From NCBI RefSeq assembly GCF_031755915.1, contig NC_083383.1:22061001-22125000 (forward strand): a stretch of 64,000 nt of DNA, written 5' to 3'. A program made the translations under genes and the position numbers. The DNA comes from Ziziphus jujuba (Eukaryota; Streptophyta; Magnoliopsida; Rosales; Rhamnaceae). This document shows positions 9,645-21,225 of the stretch, in pieces (position 1 is the first letter of the stretch; the number at the start of each line of letters is the position of its first letter). The notes under the pieces are model-generated. The model worked only from the letters and a program-made list of their open reading frames with translations, made no database searches and was not told the origin of the DNA.

Positions 9645-10756
9645 TGATGTGCAAAATCAACGCATAAGTGCACGAATCATTTTCAAGTAATAAAGTGGAA
9701 AAATGAGGTTGTCATACCCAAGGGATTAAGAATTGAGTACTAAAGATAATTATGTTTTGGTAATATTTGAACTAGCAATTAAGATGACTATTGAAAATTA
9801 AATAAACTAAATTAAATAAAAGCAATCAATTAAAATTAGATCAATTTCAAGTAAGGAGTAAAAATAATAATTATGAACACTAGGGTATTTGACTTCAACA
9901 TTAACTATTCCAATTTAATTAACAAGTAATTTTGTCAACCACACTTACTCACAAAATTCATCAAAATTAGTTTCCACTCACAATCGGTAATATTCATATA
10001 ACCTAATTTATTCCTTCCGACCTATAAATTAAATCATGCAAATTCATTAAGTATAGATTAAGTAAACTCAAAGTTTTAGGCTTTTCAAAACCTCCAAATT
10101 CTAGAGCGTTTCTCTCTAAGAATACCTATCTCTCACTAAATTATATGTCTCTAATTATTACAAGATAGGAGAGATAGCTTTACCTCTTCAGGAAAATAGA
10201 TAGCCACTTCTCAAGATTTTTCCTCTAATCTATACCCTAGATAGCTTAATTTCAACCTTTGATTTTAATCACAAAGGTATCTCCAAATGCAAGCATATGT
10301 AAGTCATATGCCTGATTAATGATCAAGCCTTGAACTTCAAGAATTAACAATTAAGCTTCCACGAAGGTCTGCATGTGAGCATGGGTTGGAAACAAGGTAT
10401 TTTTTAGAGCACTTACTATAACAAGTGGTGCATGAACTAGCCTATTTTCCTTTGCCAAGCAATAATATGGGAAAACTTCCTTCACTTCTTCGTTCTGAAA
10501 ATGGCATGTACACCTTATGTAAGCAAGTGGTGCACTTCCTAGCTCATTTCTAAATCTCCATGTTTCTTGCTTAACTCTTAAAAAATAGCCCAAAAACTTC
10601 AAAATTTAGCAAATATTCTTCAAAAATCTCAATAAAAGCTTTCCTACAAAAAGAAATTTAATAAAACATATAAAAAAAAAAACCAAAAACTTAAGAAATT
10701 AAACAAATAATTAAGCTTAGATAGGCTAGATAAGTGAGTAAAATGCTCACTAATCA
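9645..10756 (-). mobile_element. LTR C, full length
   Basis: Runs from TGATGTGCAAAATC (next to a primer-binding site) to a likely terminal AATCA at 10756, about 1.1 kb. Its far end is similar on the minus strand to the far end of the relative at 59466-61162 (both start TGATT and share AGCTTAAT followed by a TTTGTT-rich stretch), which supports these limits. The first 589 bp are also in tandem copy 1. The frame at 10351-10602 has no family signature and is taken as LTR noise. In the minus sense this is the 5' LTR. Confidence 0.7.
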
Positions 10757-11299
10757 CTGTCCAAAAACCATCTTATTTCATCATTACTTGTGCAGCTACT
10801 ACTTGAATAGCATCCATCATTCTTCTCCTTTGGGCCACTTTGTCATACATAAAATAATCTTGCTCCTCCATCCTTCTATTTTCCTATTGTATCACTAGCT
10901 TTTTATGTGTTATTGAACCAAATGCCAAATTTTTTTGTAATTGTAGCATTGTGTCTTTCCTTTGAACATACAATCATTCTCATTATAGCTGCTCATTTTG
11001 CCTATTTTGCACTTAAAAGTTAAGCTTCCTTTACTCTCCTTGCTCGAATTTTTTCAGGGAATCCCAACAACGCATAATCATTCAAAGCTATAATATCTTA
11101 TATTTCTTCCCTCACAGCCACCATCGAGTCAAATTTGTTGAAAAGGTGGTAATCTTGCCACCTTGTGCAAGACAAAGTCCACCAAGGTTTGCACCCTCTT
11201 TCCTTCTTTATAAGAAATATTTTTTTGAATGACCTAATGCAATATTTATGTCTATGTTTTATGTTCCTTTTAATGTCTTTTCAATGCCTAAAGAAATAA
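10757..11299. other. Unclassified transposon-flank sequence
   Basis: No intact gene. On the minus strand around 10770-10880 a short frame begins MEEQDYFMYDKVAQRRRMM and ends in a stop, reminiscent of a coiled C-terminal tail of a transposon-associated or trihelix-like protein. The rest carries several stops. I cannot assign a family. Confidence 0.3.
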
Positions 11300-12144
11300 G
11301 TATGGAGCCAAATCCAAATATAGACAGCAGAGGGAATGGAAAACCTATAGGTAGAATTAAGATTGGAAATAGTATCCTAGAACCAAAGCCTAAAGGACCA
11401 ATGAATAAGTTCACCAATTAAGAACCCAGACACACTACTTTGAATAATAAATGGAAGCAAGAAGAAAGAAAAGAAGTTTGTAGAAAAACTGATCATTTTA
11501 CGTATTCAAAAGGTCTTCCCTTTTGATGCAGTGAATGATCCTTATTAGATTCCTATGGTGGATGCTATTGCAAAGTTCTGACCTAGATTTAAACCTCATA
11601 CTACACATGAGTTAAGATCCTAGATTCTAAAAGAAGAGATAAATGATATTAGTGTTATAATGGAAGAACATAAAGCTGCTTGGGAACAATATGGATTCTA
11701 AAACATATTAGATGATTGGACAAATGGAAATGGTAGGTGTCCTTTAAACTTTCTTGTGAATAGTCCTACTAGACCATTCTTTTTAAAGTAAATTGATGCA
11801 TTTGATGCCATTCAAAATGGTGAACTACTGTCTAAGTATCTGACGAATTCGTTGAACAAATTGGGGAAAAAATGTTGTTCAGATTATTATTGATGATGCT
11901 TCTAATTATGTGAATGCTGGTGCAAGGCTTTTGGAAAAGAGAAAGAAATTATATTTGGCTCTTTGTGATGCTCACTGCATAGATTTAATATTAGAGGATA
12001 TTTGAAAGCTTAAAAGTTATGCCTATACACTAGCACAAGCTAAACTGGTTGTAAAGTTCATATATGGTCATTCTTGGGTTCTTAGTTTGATGAGAACATT
12101 TACAAAGAACAATAAGCTTCCTTAACTAGCAATTGCACAATTAG

Positions 12145-14824
12145 TGTAATAATCTATCACAAAAAAACACTTATATTTTAAGTTTTTGACCAAGGTTGAC
12201 TTGGTGGACTGTTTATGGGTCCTAAATTTGACTCTTGTATGGTAAAAAATTTTGATTTGACCAATATACCATAGCATAGAGCTCGTCGATGCAAATTCAT
12301 AGACTAGAAACATCCATAATTCTAAATTACGAATAAAAAATTATGGTTCTAGAAATTTTTTAAATATTAGTATTTTATATGTGTCCAAACCAATCCAAAT
12401 TTTAGTCTTTTAGTAGATCCAAGGTCTATATATACCCAAAAATTATGCCTTCAATAAATAAATTAAAAAATATCCAAAAAGTCCCAAAACCCTTCAGCAA
12501 CCCAAAACATGCGAACATGGTCAACCTAACCCATCACCACAACCAACCAAGTTGAGCCGATTCAATGTTTTCTGGCCATCGATGACCAACACATGCTAAA
12601 TCAACCTAAAGGCCACTAGATTCTGACCAAAACCCCCAATTTTCATACTAATTTGTCGCTAGATGGGCCAAGATAAGTCGCTCAAAGTTGATGGCAACAA
12701 TTGATCAAGTTTTTGAAGGATTGGCCATTTTTCAACCGTTTTAGCTCGACTCATATATCTTTTCCCCCTGTTTTGGACTCTCTGAACCCAGTGGCACACT
12801 TTGTTTGTCAAAATTCTTCACAGTCTGAGAGATCTATTAATATCAAATTTGATCAAAATTTTCAATGTGTTTTTCGATCACCAGCAATATTTTTGAACCA
12901 AGATGAGTTTAGATTCTTGTTACCCATTCTATAAGCTTTCCATTAATATAAAGTTTTTAAATTTTTTATATCGTTTGATCATTTATTCCATTGTTAATCA
13001 ATTAGTTAAATATTGGATTAAAATTAGACTATGCTCGGATGTAATTGGACAAATTTGTTGAAATTGAAATTGGATTATGTAATTAGGTATTAATGGGACT
13101 TAATGGAGGGATTAATTTCATTAAATTGGCTTTCGGGTGAAAAACTCCAATTTTGGGTATCGGAACCTAAAGGGTCACAGTATAATTAGACTCTTCGATG
13201 TCCAATTCATAAGATCTAAGAGTTGTATAAAGTATTTTAAGACATTTGATATACAAAAATACCTTGGGCTCAATTTCTGGAGCCTAAAAATTATTTTTAT
13301 TATATTATAGACACTCATACTGAGCTTGGAGGCGACCCGTGAAGAAGAAGGAGCAGACATCATCAGTATTAGTGAGTGGTTTATATTTTTAAATGATTTT
13401 CAAGCATACTAGTACAATTATATATATAGTTTGAATATTTTTATATATCTAGTTTGATTTAAGTACTTATCTTATACACGTATAAATATATTACTTTTAC
13501 ATATATGCGTTATCATTTCACGTGACTTTTGATAAATTTTAATGGTTCAAATTCAAATAATTGTATGGTGAACTTGAAAGTTTTGGTATTTAAATATATG
13601 GGTATTATTAAAAATGGTTCATGGTAATATATATTTTATGTCGGTATTTATGTTTTGGTATGAAATGGTGGTTTTTCAATATTTGAAATATTTAAATAAA
13701 TGATTAAGTTTGAATATTAAATTATGATTTATGGTACAATATTTATTTTGAACAAATAGAAAGTATGATTTTGAAAAGATGGTTTATAAATATTGCACTC
13801 TTATTTTTAAAAGGTGTACCATATAGTACCAATGGTTCAATTTATGTTATTAACCATATGCAAACTTAATCATCCTATGTGTCATCGTGATATAAAAAAA
13901 TGATGATAAGTTGTGTGTCGTACTATTGGAGTGATGATAAGTTGTGTGACACTCCCTCGTGGCTATACGATAATAGGTTGTCATGAGATGAGAAAATAAT
14001 GATGAGTTATGTGCCATTCTCTCAAAATGATGATGAGTTGTATGCTACTCCCTTATGACATTGGTTTCTATGTATCTTTTTACTATTTGATGGTGTTTCG
14101 GAATGTTATGCACTATTTGGTGGTGCTAGATATATTGTATAGTACATTATATGTATTCTTTGTTATATATATATATATATATATATTTTTATGGTTTTAT
14201 TACACTTTATTATTATTATTTCTGAATTACGATTATGTTGTTTATTATCAAAATTAAAATGTTCCATTTGTTTAATGATATTTTAAATTCTTTAACTATG
14301 AAATGCTCTTTCTATGATATTGTTTTGAAGTATAAGTTAGGTTTTGTGAAATAGTTTTAAAAAGGAAAACCTTTTAAAAGTTTGAAAGTGAGGTCTTGAG
14401 TAAAAAATTTTGAAATTAAGTAACTATTTTCATATCATTATTTTATTTTACTTGCTGAGTTTGTCTCATAGTTTTATATTTTTAAATTGTTTCCTTAAAC
14501 TTCAACTGACAGGTTATGCACACTACATCTGGCATCTTTATCATCTTTCTAATATATCATCATTTTATATCTTTACCACCGCTGTTATTTCCTTGTTATT
14601 GTATTTTCTTTTTTGCATACTTTTGCTACATTTATCATTTATGCTATCTTTTATTTAATTTTAAACTTTCACATCTCTTAGATTGCTATAGTGGATTGAT
14701 CTAATATGTATAGCTCTTATTTTATTTTCTTTATCTGGGTTCTCAGATTAGAACTCTTGACGTTTATAATGATGATTTTATGAGAATTTTATTAATAGCA
14801 TTTATAATTTTTTTTATTTATATT
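12145..14824 (+). mobile_element. LTR-like insertion inside the hAT pseudogene
   Basis: About 2.7 kb separating two hAT blocks. It has no coding potential but shows features common in plant gypsy LTRs: a TGTAATAATC start at 12145, short tandem repeats of a GATGATAAGTTGTGTG type unit at 13900-14055, and a CTTGCTGAGT stretch at 14450. The five bases before it (ATTAG) and those near its right edge (GTTAG, 14825-14829) differ at one position, and no terminal CA is visible there, so the right limit is a guess; about 90 bases beyond it also do not match hAT. Confidence 0.45.
13900..14055 (+). repeat. Short degenerate tandem repeats, GATGATAAGTTGTGTG type
   Basis: Four related copies of a unit around GATGATAAGTTGTGTGNCACTC follow one another at irregular spacing. 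They lie inside the LTR-like insertion and resemble the subrepeats often seen in large plant LTRs. Confidence 0.55.
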
Positions 14825-16430
14825 GTTAGGCTATATCCATTTCATGGAAGATTCCACTAGACTTTTGATACCAATTCAGTGGGTTTCCCTAGATGGGCCA
14901 TCTTGGATTCTCACAAAGAGCCTCCAAAGCAGTCTAGTCGGTAGCTACTTCCTTCTTGGCACTTCAAAGCTTGTACAAGCAAAAGCAAGCTCTAGTGTTG
15001 TCATCATAAAAATGGTGTTATAAGCAACTGGGCAAAAAACATGAAGGTATTAAAGCTAGATATGAAGCATGGTTAAAAGCTGATGTTCAACTTGATTTAT
15101 ATGACCAAGCAAGAGAATAATTTGGAAGTCCTGTGGCAATTGATTCTTGAAAGTTATGATCTCCAAGTGTTTTTCTTTTTTCTTTTATTGAATAAATGTA
15201 ATATACATGTAGATTCTGTAAAAGCCAAAGACTTTGAAATAAAGTTATTTGTTTACATTTTTTAAAATCGATTGAAGAAGGGAAACTACATGCTTTGTTT
15301 ATTATTATATATCTATTATTATATAACATTCTTCATAAGGATTATCAACAATTGAAAATGGTTTATAAGAAACTACAGTTAAGAACTTATGAATGAAATA
15401 TTATTTTTTTGGTAATAACATCAGTGAAATATTCTTCTACTCAAAATTTAGGCATATATTACAAGACATTAAACTACATGTAAACTTTTCCCTTGAAAAA
15501 CTGTTTTGTTTTAATTTAATAAACAAGTTACTTATGTATAATTTAATAAATGTTTCTTTTTCTTATATTGCTTTTTTTTTTTTTTTAGTTACTTAATGGA
15601 TGCGTTTTGGTGGTTCAACTCCTAAGTAGCAAAGTTTGCTATTCTAGTGCTTGGTCTCACCTTGTAGTGTCACAAGATGTGAGAGGAATCGGAGCACTTT
15701 TGAATTGGTAATAACCAAATTTTATTGTTTTATATATATAATGAGTAAAATATTTATTTATCTCAATATAGTAAAATTTATAATACATTATTTTCAAACT
15801 AATTGCAGATTCATACTACAAAGAGAATACTTAAGCATAAAAGGTTGAATGCTCTAGTGTATGTGAGGCATGACTTTAGCTAAAGGAGAGGAATTTAACC
15901 AGAAACAAAATGTTGATCCTATATTATGGGAGGAAATTGACTTGATGAATCGATAGCAGAAAAAGAAACTCAACTCCTCCCAAATGATAGTTCTTGTGTT
16001 GAAGATGAAGATTTGTTCAATGTTGATGTCATTAGAAATATACCACTGAAGATTTTTCAAGTAAGGTAAGAGATTTCTACCCCATTAACTAATAAGGATT
16101 GGATTCCACTTCTATAACATCAACTAATAATACAATAGATCACAAATGGTTGCATGATAACGTTCCATGTATGAAGAAATTTGTGTCACGAAAAGTTACA
16201 TGATAACCTTCCAAATATGAAGAAATTTGTATAAGTGCAAAATTTATCATCAAATTTACATTCTAGTAGTTTACTTTATTGATAGGAAAAGACAAGGACA
16301 ATGAAGCTGACTTACCAATTATTCAAGATAAAAGAATTGGATGAAGTGGTTGGATTGGCACGTGCAAGTTTCCTGTTATTGATGATTTGGATCATGATGA
16401 TGATGATATTGACATCGATGACTTAAAATG

Positions 16431-17129
16431 ATGAATTTGCTTGTTTATTTTAACTTTAATTTAAGTTGGATTTTACTTTTGTACACTTTTATAAACATAT
16501 TTTAACTATTTTATTTTTAAAGTTTGGATTATTTTTAAACTTTTATATTTAGTTATTTTTGAATTTATTTTAATTAGTTATATATATTTAGTTATTTATG
16601 AATTTATTAATTATATAAAATAGATACTTAAACGATTTACGCTTCACTGTACTGGAGATTAGACCTTATTTCTAATATATGGCAATGTCTTGTCATACTC
16701 CTTGACGTTTTAAAACATTTTTTGAAATACATATAATATATGAATACGCCCAACTTTATCCCCACTTTGAAATTCATAGGTTTGGATTTGATATATATAA
16801 AGAAGCCAATGAACCAGTCACATCTTCCATTGATTCCAAACAACAACTCTATGAATATACCTCTCTTAAAAAAATTAAAAAATTTTTAAAAAAAAATGTA
16901 TGAATACCATCCATTTCTTGAAATGACTATTTATAACCCTCAACCTTCAACTCTCAAATCCCAATACCTTGCCGATAAACAGTGGCCAACAGTGGCCAAC
17001 AAGTTCACTCAAAAGGGCATCTCAATAATTAACTACAATATGTCCACACAAAAGAAAGCTACGTACTAAACAGCTATTTAGTTATTTTTAAAATTTTTTT
17101 TTTTTTGGTAAATATACTAAACACCAACA
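16431..17129. other. AT-rich spacer without genes
   Basis: No coding signal. Contains a small direct repeat CAGTGGCCAA twice near 16980-17000. Near its end (17110-17129) TACTAAACACCAAC matches, in inverted form, a site at about 20273-20287; the solo LTR inserted close to this end of an AT-rich repeat. Confidence 0.5.
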
Positions 17130-17134
17130 TTTAA
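17130..17134. repeat. Target-site duplication TTTAA (left)
   Basis: Direct repeat of the five bases at 19983-19987, flanking the TG and CA ends of the solo LTR. Five-base duplications are usual for Ty3/gypsy integration. Confidence 0.85.
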
Positions 17135-19982
17135 TGTAAGGACCCGTCCAGAATTCCTTCCCCGGAACCCTAGACAAGCCCTGATCCCAGGGAAATACCA
17201 CCGAACCTTCCAACGGAAAATTCGGCAGCACCTCCCCTAAGGGTAGGACTAACCAAAAATTACCTGCACTGAAAACACACTTCTAAAATTGTCCCCTTAT
17301 TCCTCCCACAGTACTACAAGTTGGTTCCACAAATTTCAGCACTTCAATAAAAATGCAGTAATTCAGTGCGAAAATAAATACATAAGTGTCCCATACAGTA
17401 CACAGAGCTTTATGAAGTACTACAAAGTATAGAATACAGCAAGAGTGAAAGAAATATTACAACTGCAATAAAAGAAGAACAGGGTACTTCACGAACTAAA
17501 CAGCGAGTAAGATCAAGTCCGCTCCGAATGAACACCGACAACCTGGTACCTAGAGGAACGGAATTTAAGAGTGTGAGATGCTAATCATCTCAGTGAGTGA
17601 CTCTATCTACTATATAATATAATACCACGGTAATACAATAGATAGATAATAATTAATTGGAAAAATAATAATTTCTCTCAAAACCCTTACAAGTCTCTCA
17701 GTTGGAAAAGTTCCCCTTTTAAAACCTTTTCACAAAACCCTTTGTTCGTATTCCCCGAAAACCAAGACATCAAATAAATACCAGAAATGGTAATAATTAT
17801 ATTTTTAATTCCAATACAGTTTTAAAACAATTTATTTTTAAAATACAGTTCTGAAAATCATTTGATGCACCCACTATATACCAGTGGCGCCAACAGTACC
17901 CAGTGTCCCAAGGTACCGCCAGACAGGAGGTTATAGAAAGAAACCGGCATACGGTCGCGTGGCGTCCCACTGCGCCGCTGCTAACCTGGTGTCCCGGCCA
18001 TGGGGGGGGTGGCCTACCCTCATCCGATGGCAACCACAGGACAACCTCATAATATCACCTGCGCGCTACTCACACCCACCTGCGCGCTAATCATATCCGT
18101 GTGCACAATATCCATATCACATATAAACAGAACACCAGTACGTGCACGGTGCATCTAAAAATCATAAAATTCACAAATTTAAATTATATAACAAATTTCA
18201 CATTTTGCATAATCATAGCGGGTATAATCCATCCGCTTGAACCCGGAAATTCTCCACAATTTCTTTATAATCAATACCATAAATTCCATGATTTTCAAAT
18301 CCACCAACTTCCAAATCCATCAATTCAAATATTCACATTTTCCCAATAGCATAAATAATTCTCGAAATATAATAATCAAATCTCATAATATTCCATGGGC
18401 ATATTTTATAAAAATTGAAATCACCAACATAACCAAATATTTTCTTTGAAATATTTGAAAATCAAATCATGCCCAATTTAATATTAAAACCACAAGAATT
18501 TCAAAATTCTCGAACCCATAAAATAATTTCACATGACATAAATTTGTAAAATGCACATTTTCTTAAATCCAATAAATTCACAAATAATTCCACAATAAAT
18601 CAAATAAATATTTAGCACGTAGAATTTAAATTCCAATATTTAGATCACACATAATATTCACCAATTAAATTCCCAAAATCAATTTGAAGGTGGGTCACTC
18701 ACCTGGAGCACGCAATTAACCCATGATCCACCACGGGATCAATTCTACGACTCACCGGTGCTCCTAGAACAAAATTCACAGACATTCAAATAAATTAATA
18801 TTTTATTTGGGTAATTAATATCCAGTACCCGGGGGGTCAAACACAAACTTTAACCAAAATAGGTGAATGATATACCGAATCGAAGCTCGTGGGATGAGGA
18901 TTACCAATCTGGTCTCCATCGACCCCAATTCCTCCAGAGGTGGCCGGAATTTGGTCGGGAAGTTTCGGCCGGTTTTAAACTTGAGGGATCTTTCAAACGG
19001 TGGGGATTTTGGGCAATCTAACCCCGGAAATGGACTCAGAGGGGTCGAAAATAGTGGGAAAGAGGTATGGGACGGGCTGGGTTGGTCGGAAACGGCGAGA
19101 ATCGCCGGAAAAACATAATCGGCCGCCGCCGGCTTCACCGGCCCGATCTGGGCGCGTCCGGCGGCGACAGGCCGGGAAATTTGGTGGTTGAGGTCGCGGC
19201 GGGCTGGGCTTCCTTGGTGGCCGGCGCGTGAGGACTATGGGTGGCCGGAAAAAGTGCAGCAAGGAGAGAGAGAGGGACGGCCGGTGGGAGAAAAAAACTG
19301 TGCGTGTTTTGTTTTGATGGGCTCGGGGAAGAAGAAGGAAAGAAAAGAAAAAAGAAAAGAAAAAGAAAAAAAGAAATGGTGTTTTCCCACGTGGGGAAAA
19401 GAAAAGAAAAAGAAAAAGAAAAGGGAAAATAAAACAAATAAATTCAAATTAATTAAATAAAAATATTATTATTTAAAATAATAATAAAAATAATTTGATT
19501 TTACACATGGTTGACATGTGGCTTCTCAACATCACCTTCATTAAGTCACACGTGGCACCTCGTTATGCGTTTAAAAATAATATTAAAATAATACAGTATT
19601 TGAAAAACTTTACAGGTCCATAACTTTCAAACCACATGTCCAAATCGGACGTGCCGCTAGTCTACGGACTCATATCGACGAGCACTTCACAACCATGCAT
19701 GAGTCAAAGCTCAACCTTGCATGAATAAAAAGTCAACTCCGGCACCCCTTGGACAGTTTGGACCTCAACTTGTTTTGCCCATAACTTTCAAACCGTAGCT
19801 CCGTTTTCAACGTGCTACCAGTCTACGAACTCGTGCCAATGTGTACTCCGTAACGGTACCTCAGTCAACCTAGAATTCCAACCGGATCAAAAAGTCAACT
19901 TTTGACCCCTTCGGTCAACGGTCAACGATCAACCTCGGTCAACGTGCAAAAATTCCGACATGGTTCGGGACGGGGTGTTACA
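17135..19982 (-). mobile_element. Solo LTR, 2848 bp, Del/Tekay-like ends
   Basis: Starts TGTAAGGACCCGTCC and ends GGACGGGGTGTTACA, with the duplication TTTAA on both sides. The minus-strand start TGTAACACCCCGTCCCGAAC resembles the LTR start of the plant gypsy Del/Tekay lineage, so I place it on the minus strand; this lineage call is from memory of LTR ends only. No internal region, primer site or protein domain is present, hence a solo LTR left by LTR-LTR recombination. The region 18815-19440 is relatively GC-rich and has several overlapping frames (for example 19135-19437 minus) without domain signatures; I treat them as chance frames. Confidence 0.85.
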
Positions 19983-19987
19983 TTTAA
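19983..19987. repeat. Target-site duplication TTTAA (right)
   Basis: Matches 17130-17134 exactly and directly follows the terminal TTACA of the solo LTR. Confidence 0.85.
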
Positions 19988-20413
19988 AATATTCAAATTT
20001 CTTTGCAATTTTTTCAAAATTTTCATTGTTTTAAGGGATCAAAATAAAATTTAAATTTCAAATAGAAATAAGGAGAATTTTCATAATATCCATGGAAATT
20101 TTTGAAATTTTGCCAAAATTTCCATGGGCAAAATTTCCATGAAAATTTCGATTAAAATATCTACATCAAATTCTTAACAATTTAGTTAAAAAATTTATAA
20201 TATCCATCCAAATTTTGGAAATATCTATGAAGTTTTTTTAAATTTGTTATTAAAAAAGTTCAAAAATGTTATTGGTGTTTAGTAAATTATTTTATCAAAT
20301 TAATTTTAGTGATAGTTTTTGTTTTTAACCTTTTAATTTTTTTTTAAGTATTGAATGATATAAATAAAATAAAGTAAATTGAATTCAATAACCGTAATAG
20401 ATTATATTCATTG

Positions 20414-20479
<66 letters not shown>

Positions 20480-21225
20480 CTATACATTTTGTGTAAAATG
20501 AATTTATTACAATCTCATAATTACAAGTTAATAATTGATTATATAAAAATGACAAATAATGACATAAAAATAATAATATGGAAATACAATATTATGTATA
20601 ATTGATATTGATAGCATTTAAATTAAAAATATTAAGCAAATAAAAAAAATGATAGAATATATTATACTAAACATCAAGGACAATTATATTTAATACAAAA
20701 TTCTTATAATTGACATATTAATAATTACATGAAAAATTATTAAGAAAATACATATTTTAATAATTACTTTTTACATTTTATATTTCAAAATGAGAAGAAA
20801 AAAAATATTAATAATTTTCAATTATCTAAGAGTTCTATGAATATTGAGATGATATTTATTAAATATAATGTAACTGTAATAATTATTTTATCTTAATTAA
20901 TAAAAAATTTATCAAAATATATTTTTTGTCATATTTTATCAATAATAGTTTATTTATTATCGTTATTGTTTATTATAAATTAACCTGATTAAGAGAAATA
21001 TAATATCTATTCAATCTTTTTGCAACTTTATTAAATTGATTATAAGCTAATACTAAAATTTCAACAAAAATTTTTATTTTTTAAAATAAATTTTCATCAT
21101 TTTTTGTAAACTTTTATCAATATTCAATATTTTTCAATATTTCCATAAAAATTTTTATATTTTGAATCTTCAATTTTTTTACTGTACCGAAATTTTGAAT
21201 CTTACTAAACACCAATTTAGTGTTC
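19988..21225 (+). repeat. AT-rich dispersed repeat, copy 1
   Basis: About 1.2 kb of very AT-rich DNA with landmarks shared with 37515-38745 (same strand) and 52425-54400 (inverted): a GTGTTTAGTAAATT-like block, a TAACCTTTTAATT block, an ACATATTAATAATTACAT block, a CATTTTATATTTCAAAATGAGAA block and an end with TTTTTATATTTTGAATCT. No coding. It holds a long AT microsatellite. It ends about 160 bp before the ATG of the OPT pseudogene. Confidence 0.7.
20417..20476. repeat. AT dinucleotide microsatellite
   Basis: Thirty uninterrupted AT units inside AT-rich repeat copy 1. Confidence 0.95.

Larger units (their letters stand above)
4632..10233. repeat. Tandem 5602-bp retrotransposon mosaic, copy 2 (complete)
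   Basis: Full copy of the tandem unit. In plus-strand order it holds the gag body, LTR segment A, the pol 3' end, the gag N-terminus, an untranslated leader, a primer-binding site, LTR segment B, a second pol 3' end, the leader and primer site of another family, and the first part of LTR C. It begins at a gag-pol frame broken in the protease region and ends inside LTR C, which here continues uninterrupted to about 10756. The apparent lack of divergence means a very recent duplication or an assembly error. Confidence 0.95.
11300..16430 (+). pseudogene. hAT transposase (DUF659/hAT C-terminal type), interrupted and decayed
   Basis: Three collinear plus-strand blocks match plant hAT transposases. 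Block 1 (about 11330-12120) has PFDAVNDPY, IIDDASNYVNAGARLLE-like and LCDAHCIDLILEDI motifs (DUF659 and the start of the catalytic RNase H fold). Block 2 (about 14925-15110) has VATSFLALQSLYKQKQAL and KKHEGIKARYEAW. Block 3 (about 15600-16060 and a tail to 16430) has the dimerisation-domain signature AILVLGL and VTRCERNRSTFEL, then HKRLNALVYVRH and an acidic DDDDIDIDDL tail. Many stop codons and frameshifts break it, and about 2.7 kb of LTR-like DNA separates blocks 1 and 2. A BED zinc finger was not found. Confidence 0.85.

Noticed and set aside
14009..14704. Hydrophobic frames (Leu/Phe/Tyr/Ile-rich) that could suggest membrane proteins
   Set aside because: They lie in T-rich DNA of the LTR-like insertion and lack start context, conservation or domain patterns.
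18815..19460. Several overlapping frames of 60-107 codons on both strands
   Set aside because: They lie inside the solo LTR, overlap each other in all phases, and reflect its GC- and purine-rich composition. No domain signature.
17135..19982. Complete DNA transposon with inverted ends (both ends carry a TGTAA...CCCGTCC-like sequence)
   Set aside because: The ends are TG and CA with a 5-bp target duplication and the inverted similarity is partial, which fits a gypsy LTR better.
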